Part shown: in pieces, positions 58,644-64,000 of the stretch
Layout: the number at the start of each line of letters is the position of its first letter
Position numbering within the stretch: position 1 is the stretch's first letter
Assembly (NCBI GenBank): GCA_015277795.1
Contig: CP063848.1
Span: 1,302,001-1,366,000 of the forward strand
DNA length: 64,000 bases
Origin: Massilia sp. UMI-21
GTDB lineage: Bacteria > Pseudomonadota > Gammaproteobacteria > Burkholderiales > Burkholderiaceae_D
Direction: 5' to 3'
Translations under genes and position numbers: made by a program
The notes under the pieces: model-generated
What the model saw: only the letters and a program-made list of their open reading frames with translations
The model's database searches: none
Told to the model about the DNA's origin: nothing

Positions 58644-59879
58644 CTACACCACCGAGCCCAGCTTGAAGATCGGCATGTACATCGCAATCACCAGCCCGCC
58701 AATCAAGACCCCCAGGATCACCATGATCAGGGGCTCCATCAGCGAGGACAGCGCCGCCACGGCCTCGTCGACCTCTTCTTCGAAGAAGTCGGCCACCTTG
58801 CCCAGCATGGCGTCGAGCGAGCCGGATTCCTCGCCGATCTGGACCATCTGGATCACCATGTTCGGGAACACGTTCACGTTCTGCATCGAGACCGTCAGGC
58901 TGGTGCCGGTGCTGACTTCGAGCTGGATCTTCCTGGTCGCTTCCAGGTAGACGTCGTTGCCGGCCGCGCCGCCGACCGAATCGAGCGCTTCGACCAGCGG
59001 GACGCCGGCCGCGAACATGGTCGACAGGGTGCGGGTCCAGCGCGCGATGGTGGCCTTGCGGATCACGGCGCCGAAGATCGGCAGGCGCAGCAGCAGGCGG
59101 TCCATCGCCTGCTGCATCCTGCGCGAGCGTTTCCAGGACTGGAAGAAGAAGTACAGGCCGGCGAACAGGCCGCCGAAGATCACGTACCACCAGGCCACGA
59201 AGAATTCCGAGATCGCCATCACGATCAGGGTCGGGGCCGGCAGGTCGGCGCCGAAGGTCTTGAACACTTCCTTGAAGGCCGGCACCACCCAGATCATGAT
59301 GACCGCCGTGACCACGAAGGCGATGGCGATGATCGAGATCGGATACATCAGGGCCGACTTGATCTTGCCCTTGATGGCCAGCGTCTTTTCCTTGTAGATC
59401 GCCAGGCGGGTGAGCAGGTCTTCCAGGATGCCGGCCTGTTCGCCGGCGCCCACCAGGTTGCAGAACAGCGGGTCGAAGTAGAGCGGGTACTTGCGGAAGG
59501 CGTTGTTCAGGCTGGTGCCGGTCTCGACGTCGTTGCGCAGGTCCATGATCAGCCTGGCCATCGACGGGTTGCCGTGGCCCTTGCCGACGATGTCGAAGGC
59601 CTGCAGCAGCGGTACGCCGGCCTTCATCATGGTGGCCAGCTGGCGCGTGAACAGGCTCAGGTCCTTGTCGGTGATCTTGCGCCCGCTGCGGTAGGCCTTC
59701 TTCTTGACCTTGGTGACCAGGATACCCTGGCGGCGCAGGGTGACGTTGACGATCGCTTCGCCGCCGGCGCGCAGCTCGCCGCGCACGGTCTTGCCGGTCT
59801 TGTCCTTGCCTTCCCAGGCGTAGACCGATTCCTTGACCTGCACGCCGCCGCGGCTTCTGGTTTGTAGGGACGTTGCCAT
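58644..59879 (-). CDS. pilC: Type IV pilus inner-membrane platform protein PilC
   Basis: This 411-residue GspF-family protein has two homologous cytoplasmic helical domains (for example FTRQLATMMKAGVPLLQAFD and WTRTLSTMFAAGVPLVEALD) and three membrane segments (about 175-195, 225-245 and 380-400). It couples the PilB motor to pilus assembly. It is 18 bases downstream of pilB. In relatives pilD follows directly; here a 10-kb block intervenes. Confidence 0.96.
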   Translation of the reverse strand: MATSLQTRSRGGVQVKESVYAWEGKDKTGKTVRGELRAGGEAIVNVTLRRQGILVTKVKKKAYRSGRKITDKDLSLFTRQLATMMKAGVPLLQAFDIVGKGHGNPSMARLIMDLRNDVETGTSLNNAFRKYPLYFDPLFCNLVGAGEQAGILEDLLTRLAIYKEKTLAIKGKIKSALMYPISIIAIAFVVTAVIMIWVVPAFKEVFKTFGADLPAPTLIVMAISEFFVAWWYVIFGGLFAGLYFFFQSWKRSRRMQQAMDRLLLRLPIFGAVIRKATIARWTRTLSTMFAAGVPLVEALDSVGGAAGNDVYLEATRKIQLEVSTGTSLTVSMQNVNVFPNMVIQMVQIGEESGSLDAMLGKVADFFEEEVDEAVAALSSLMEPLIMVILGVLIGGLVIAMYMPIFKLGSVV

Positions 59880-59897
59880 AGTGGTCCTGTGTTCGCC

Positions 59898-61622
59898 TTA
59901 TTCGTTGGTGCAGCCGAGCACTTCTTCGAGACTCGTGAGGCCTTGTTTGACTTTCATCAGGCCCGAGCGGCGCAGTGAATTCACGCCGTCCTTCTCGGCC
60001 TGCTCGGCGATCTGCATCGAATTGCCGTGCGCCAGGATCAGGGCCTCGATGCTTGGGGTGATCGGCATCAGCTGGTAGATGCCGACCCGTCCCTTGTAGC
60101 CCGAGCCGAGGCAGCGGTCGCAGCCCACCGGGCCGTAGGGTTTCCAGCCGCCGTCCAGGTCGGCCTCGCGGTAGCCGGCCGCCAGCAGCACCTCGCGCCC
60201 CGTTTCCAGCGGCTGCTTGCAACTGCACAGGCGGCGCGCCAGGCGCTGGGCGGTGATCAGGATCACCGACGAGGCGATGTTGAAGGGCGCCACGCCCATG
60301 TTCATCAGGCGCGTCAGGGTCGAGGGCGCGTCGTTGGTGTGCAGGGTCGAGAACACCATGTGGCCGGTCTGGGCGGCCTTGATCGCGATGTCGGCGGTTT
60401 CCAGGTCGCGGATCTCGCCGACCATGATGATGTCCGGATCCTGGCGCAGGAAGGATTTCAGCGCCACCGGGAAGGTGAGGCCGGCCTTGTCGTTGACGTT
60501 GACCTGGTTCACGCCCGGCAGGTTGATCTCGGCCGGATCCTCCGCGGTCGAGATGTTGATGCCCGGCTTGTTCAGCACGTTCAGGCAGGTGTACAGCGAC
60601 ACCGTCTTGCCGGAACCGGTGGGGCCGGTGACCAGCACCATGCCGTAGGGGCGCGAGATCGCGTCCAGCAGCAGCGCCTTCTGCTCGGGATCGTAGCCGA
60701 GCGCGTCGATGCCCATCTGCGCCTGGGTGGCGTCGAGGATACGCATGACGGTCTTTTCGCCGAACAGCGTGGGCAGGGTGGAGACGCGGAAGTCGATGCT
60801 GCGGGTGGGGCCGACGATCAGGCGCATGCGGCCGTCCTGCGGCACGCGCTTTTCAGAAATGTCGAGCTTGGCCAGCACCTTGATGCGCGAGACCAGCTTT
60901 TCGCGGATCGACAGCGGCGGGCTGGCGTGGTCGCGCAGCACGCCGTCCACCCGCAAGCGGATGCGGTAGTACTTCTCGTAGGGCTCGAAGTGGATATCCG
61001 AGGCGCCCAGTTGCAGCGCATCCATCAAAATCTTGTTCAGGAAGCGCACGATCGGCGCGTCCTCGACTTCGCTGGCGTCGGGCGCCGCCACCGCCTGCGC
61101 TTCTTCCTCGGCGAACTCGATCTCGCCTTCCTCGCCGGCCAGCTCGTTCAGGCTCGCCTCGGCGCTCTTGGCCAGGTTTCCCAGCAGCTTGAGCAGGACG
61201 TCGTGGGCCACGATCACCGGCTCCACCGAGGCCTCGCTCTGGAACTTGATCTGGTCCAGGGCCTGGGTGTTGGTGGGGTCCGACAGCGCCACCGACATCT
61301 TGTTACCGCGCTTGGACAAGGCGATGACGCGCTGCGCCTGCATCAGCCTGGCGTCGATGGCGGTCGCGGGAATCGCTTCCGGCGCAAAGCTCGACAGGTC
61401 GAGCAGCGGGTAGCCGAAGGTCTCGGCGCAGAAGCTGGCCAGCGCGCCGGGCTCGATGATGGCGCTCTCGAGCAGCGCGTCGATGAAGGCGGTCTTGTCG
61501 GCGGCGGCCTTCTTGTGCAGCGCATCCGCCTGTCCCGGGCTCAGCCGATTCGCCTGCACGAGCGCCCGCGCCAGACCCGACAGGGGCGCACCGGTGATCG
61601 TGTTGGGAAGGACTGCTGCCAT
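59898..61622 (-). CDS. pilB: Type IV pilus assembly ATPase PilB
   Basis: This 574-residue hexameric extension motor has an N-terminal MshEN-like domain (about 1-150; LARALVQANRLSPGQADAL), which in some homologues binds c-di-GMP. Walker A is VTGPTGSGKTVSLYT, the Asp box is around FRVSTLPTLFGE, and Walker B is IIMVGEIRDLETA. Zinc cysteines are in RRLCSCKQ and VGCDRCLGSG. ATG 61622 is chosen because upstream codons do not look coding, but no ribosome-binding site is seen. Confidence 0.95.
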   Translation of the reverse strand: MAAVLPNTITGAPLSGLARALVQANRLSPGQADALHKKAAADKTAFIDALLESAIIEPGALASFCAETFGYPLLDLSSFAPEAIPATAIDARLMQAQRVIALSKRGNKMSVALSDPTNTQALDQIKFQSEASVEPVIVAHDVLLKLLGNLAKSAEASLNELAGEEGEIEFAEEEAQAVAAPDASEVEDAPIVRFLNKILMDALQLGASDIHFEPYEKYYRIRLRVDGVLRDHASPPLSIREKLVSRIKVLAKLDISEKRVPQDGRMRLIVGPTRSIDFRVSTLPTLFGEKTVMRILDATQAQMGIDALGYDPEQKALLLDAISRPYGMVLVTGPTGSGKTVSLYTCLNVLNKPGINISTAEDPAEINLPGVNQVNVNDKAGLTFPVALKSFLRQDPDIIMVGEIRDLETADIAIKAAQTGHMVFSTLHTNDAPSTLTRLMNMGVAPFNIASSVILITAQRLARRLCSCKQPLETGREVLLAAGYREADLDGGWKPYGPVGCDRCLGSGYKGRVGIYQLMPITPSIEALILAHGNSMQIAEQAEKDGVNSLRRSGLMKVKQGLTSLEEVLGCTNE

Positions 61623-62014
61623 AAGGACAAAGGAAAGGGGAAGTACCCGGAAAGGATTCTTTGGATGATGCCTACAGGCATCAAATTTGTAAAGGATTCC
61701 GTCCCGGGAAGATGCGTATGCGCCACGGGAACAGGCGCTCGGACGGGCTTTCATGGTCCACCTGGCAACGCCTATGGTCGAGCCGATAATGAGTATGAAT
61801 CGGCTGACAAGATGGCGTATTGACGGCGCCGGATGCGGCGGTCTGCGCCGTTTCACGGCCCGGCAGGCTGGCGAACCCTGGGGTGGGCGGCTCCACCCGG
61901 GGATTCACACGGTTCGCACCGTCGATGCCGGCCACACGTTCAAGGCTTTCGTGGGCACGGCGCCCGGCTGCTCACAGGCTGGCTGAACGCGTGGGCGGCG
62001 CCTGCGGGCCTTGC
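61623..62014. other. Intergenic region between the chemoreceptor gene and pilB
   Basis: This stretch of about 390 bp has no supported gene. It includes a perfect 16-bp palindrome, GATGCCT-AC-AGGCATC (61667-61682), 45 bases upstream of the pilB start; it may be an operator or a leader hairpin. No sigma54-type element was recognised. Confidence 0.5.
61667..61682. promoter_or_regulatory. Perfect palindrome upstream of pilB
   Basis: GATGCCT and AGGCATC are exact reverse complements around AC. The position 45 bases before the pilB ATG suits an operator or 5'-leader hairpin. There is no T-run, so it is not a terminator. Confidence 0.4.
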
Positions 62015-63577
62015 TTACCGCAATGCCAGGCGCTTGCCCGGACCCGACACCGCCGGTGCGGCGGCTTCCAGCTTGAACACCGACAGCGCCTGGGTCAGCT
62101 GGGTGGTCTGCTCGCTCAGCGACTCCGCCGCCGCCGAGGCTTCCTCGACCAGCGCCGAGTTCTGCTGGGTCATCTCGTCGATGCTGCCGATCGCGCGCCC
62201 GATGTCGTCGATGCCGGCGCTCTGGCGGGCGCCGGCGGCGCTGATCTCGGCCATGATGGTCTGCACCTTGCGCACCGATTCCACGATCTGGCCCATGGTC
62301 ACGCCGGCTTCGTCGACCAGCGCGCTGCCGGCGCTCACCTTCGAGACCGAGTCGCCGATCAGTTCCTTGATCTCCTTGGCCGCCGCCGCCGAGCGCTGCG
62401 CCAGGTTGCGCACTTCGCCCGCCACGACCGCGAAACCGCGGCCCTGTTCGCCGGCGCGCGCCGCTTCCACGGCGGCGTTCAGCGCCAGGATATTGGTCTG
62501 GAAAGCGATGCCGTCGATGACCGAGATGATCTCGACGATCTTGTTGGCCGAGCTGTTGATGTCGCCCATGGTGCTCACCACGCCGCCGACCACCTGGCCG
62601 CCGCGGGTGGCGATGCTGGTCGCGGTCTCCACCAGCGCGTTGGCCTGGCTGGCGGCGCTGGCGTTCTCGCGCACGGCGCCGGTCAGCTCTTCCATCGAGC
62701 GGGTGGTGCGGTCCAGGCTCGACGCCTGCGATTCGGTGCGGCGCGCCAGGTCGGCATTGCCGCTCGCGATTTCCGAGCTGGCCATGGCGATGGTGTCGGC
62801 CGAGGCCTTGATCTCGGCGACCAGGGTCGCCAGGCGGCCGCGCATTTCCTTCAGCGCCACCAGCAGGCTGCCGCGGTCGCCGGCCTCGATGCGGATCTCG
62901 GTCGAGAGGTCGCCGCCGGCCACCGCCTGGGCGATCTCGCGCGCGTAGGCCGGTTCGCCGCCCAGCTGCTGCCAGATGGTGCGCACCACGAACCACGACA
63001 CCACCGCCAGGCTGGCGATGACCACCAGTGCGGTGATGATCATCGACATCACGACCTTGTTGACGCTGTTCTTGCTGGCCTCGATGCCGGCGGCGAACTG
63101 GCGCTGGGCCGCGTCGTTGATCTTGGCCAGGTCGGTGTTCAGCACCGCCAGCGCCGACTGCATCTTGCCGACCACGGCCTGCGGGTCGCCCTGTTCCATT
63201 TCCAGCATGATGCGCGCGGCCGACAGGGCCGGCGCGTAATAGGCGTCGAATTCCTTGCCCAGGCGGGCGCCGACCTCGGCCTGGCCCGGGATCTGCCTGA
63301 ATTTGTCCAGCCTGGCGCGCAGCCTGGTGGCCTGCTCGCCGATCTGGGTGATCTTTTCCTTGTCGCCTTCGGCAACGGAGTCGCGCAAGCCGTCGGCGAC
63401 GGCGGCGACGTCCAGGGTAAGCGCCTTGGAGGCATCGAGCACCGGGTAATCGACGCTCGCGGTGGTGGTGATCGAGGTCAGCGCGCCGTTCGCGATCATC
63501 GCGCTGGCGCCGGCGCCGAGGCCGAAAATAATGGCGGAAATAACGGGCAGTGCCCAGATCCTGCGCTTGATGCTCAT
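62015..63577 (-). CDS. Methyl-accepting chemotaxis protein
   Basis: This 520-residue transmembrane chemoreceptor has an N-terminal membrane segment (about 8-30), a helical periplasmic domain (about 31-190; four-helix-bundle type), a second segment (about 191-212), a HAMP domain and a cytoplasmic signalling domain. The hairpin tip is in [20 protein letters not shown] near residue 385, the CheA/CheW-binding signature. There is no C-terminal CheR-docking pentapeptide. The ligand is unknown. Confidence 0.95.
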   Translation of the reverse strand: MSIKRRIWALPVISAIIFGLGAGASAMIANGALTSITTTASVDYPVLDASKALTLDVAAVADGLRDSVAEGDKEKITQIGEQATRLRARLDKFRQIPGQAEVGARLGKEFDAYYAPALSAARIMLEMEQGDPQAVVGKMQSALAVLNTDLAKINDAAQRQFAAGIEASKNSVNKVVMSMIITALVVIASLAVVSWFVVRTIWQQLGGEPAYAREIAQAVAGGDLSTEIRIEAGDRGSLLVALKEMRGRLATLVAEIKASADTIAMASSEIASGNADLARRTESQASSLDRTTRSMEELTGAVRENASAASQANALVETATSIATRGGQVVGGVVSTMGDINSSANKIVEIISVIDGIAFQTNILALNAAVEAARAGEQGRGFAVVAGEVRNLAQRSAAAAKEIKELIGDSVSKVSAGSALVDEAGVTMGQIVESVRKVQTIMAEISAAGARQSAGIDDIGRAIGSIDEMTQQNSALVEEASAAAESLSEQTTQLTQALSVFKLEAAAPAVSGPGKRLALR

Positions 63578-63678
63578 TGTAATGTCTCCAGAATGCAGAA
63601 ACCGCCGACGGCACGAGGCCGGCGGCGGGTACTACCTGATCACGCAACTCGCACGCGCCAGGCGTGCCGGTCGTGTGC

Positions 63679-64000
63679 TTACGGTGCCGAGTAGACGACC
63701 TTGACGCTGCCGTCGACGGCGCTCTTGTCGATGTAGCCGATGGCCTTCGGGTTGGCGGCGACGGCGGCCTTGACGGCGGCGTTGTCGGCGACTTCCTTCG
63801 GCATCGTGGCCTTGCCGGTGAACACCAGCTTGGACCACAAGGCCTTGGCCTGGGAGGCGTCCTTGTCCGCGACCTTCTTGTAGAACTCGGCGCGGATCGC
63901 GCTCGAGTCCGACTGGTCGATCGGGGTCATGCTCGAGGACTTGCCGAGGAAGAACTGGGCGACCTGCTCCTTGGTCATGCTGGATTCGGCCGCTTTCGGG
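63679..64000 (-). CDS. PstS-like periplasmic phosphate-binding protein (5' end outside window)
   Basis: This is the C-terminal part of a small substrate-binding-type protein; the frame is open to the window edge. MTKEQVAQFFLGKSSSMTPIDQ and ATMPKEVADNAAVKAAVAANPKAIGYIDKSAVDG, read as two conserved blocks, resemble short proteins annotated as phosphate ABC transporter substrate-binding. An internal ATG at 63978 gives 99 residues, but upstream codons (PKAAESS) look like a mature N-terminus after a signal peptide, so the true start lies beyond 64000. Confidence 0.7.
   Translation of the reverse strand, partial: PKAAESSMTKEQVAQFFLGKSSSMTPIDQSDSSAIRAEFYKKVADKDASQAKALWSKLVFTGKATMPKEVADNAAVKAAVAANPKAIGYIDKSAVDGSVKVVYSAP

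Noticed and set aside
61623..61856. Extended N-terminus of pilB (78 more codons)
   Set aside because: Residues do not resemble the PilB family and include a run of arginines and prolines typical of GC-rich shadow sequence.

Overview
The window is a GC-rich betaproteobacterial chromosome segment, most likely from an Oxalobacteraceae member of the Massilia/Telluria type. That placement rests on gene order (a dcw cluster without murB, then lpxC-dciA-secA; pilBCD next to coaE-zapD-yacG), on a PEP-CTERM protein and on general protein character. No rRNA or other taxonomic marker is present, so the genus is an inference.

Region 1 (about 0.27-23.9 kb) is core cell-envelope and division machinery, all on the plus strand except dciA. 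It runs mraZ-rsmH-ftsL-ftsI-murE-murF-mraY-murD-ftsW-murG-murC-ddl-ftsQ-ftsA-ftsZ with mostly overlapping or touching genes, then a peroxiredoxin, an EamA-type permease, lpxC, a DUF721/DciA-like gene and secA. Control signals visible here are a sigma70-like promoter overlapped by four MraZ-type boxes spaced exactly 10 bp, a long hairpin in the ftsZ leader, intrinsic terminators after ftsZ, the peroxiredoxin and secA, and a TATAAT box only seven bases before the lpxC ATG.

Region 2 (about 24.0-36.3 kb) is an AT-richer accessory island. It carries two orphan small proteins and a two-gene locus (a WD40-like exported protein followed by a very large lipase/YD-like/RTX-like protein). It also holds four complete insertion sequences of four families: IS21, IS481, IS3 and IS1182. 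The IS481-like element sits inside the lipase gene. Removing it with one 6-bp target copy restores a single 1175-residue frame whose stop lies 18 bp from the IS21 element. The IS1182 element has split a copy of a palindromic intergenic repeat that also occurs at the left side of the island.

Region 3 (36.3-48.8 kb) returns to chromosomal genes: alanine racemase and D-amino-acid dehydrogenase with a divergent Lrp-type regulator, a TipA-like MerR regulator with a 19-bp-spacer promoter/operator, a PEP-CTERM protein, an amidase/transglycosylase-like pair, argJ-DUF815 ATPase-Nudix, and yacG-zapD-coaE-pilD.

Region 4 (48.8-58.6 kb) is a cation-homeostasis block: a CaCA antiporter, mrpABCDEFG in which all seven genes are linked by ATGA overlaps, a TerB-like protein, an NhaR-type LysR regulator, and a metallo-beta-lactamase-fold protein with a degenerate metal motif. 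It separates pilD from pilC and pilB, which are contiguous in related bacteria. Region 5 (58.6-64 kb) holds pilC, pilB, a methyl-accepting chemotaxis protein and the start-truncated end of a PstS-like periplasmic protein.

The best candidates for something undescribed are the lipase/WD40 locus and the ftsZ leader hairpin. No CRISPR array, tRNA or rRNA gene was recognised.
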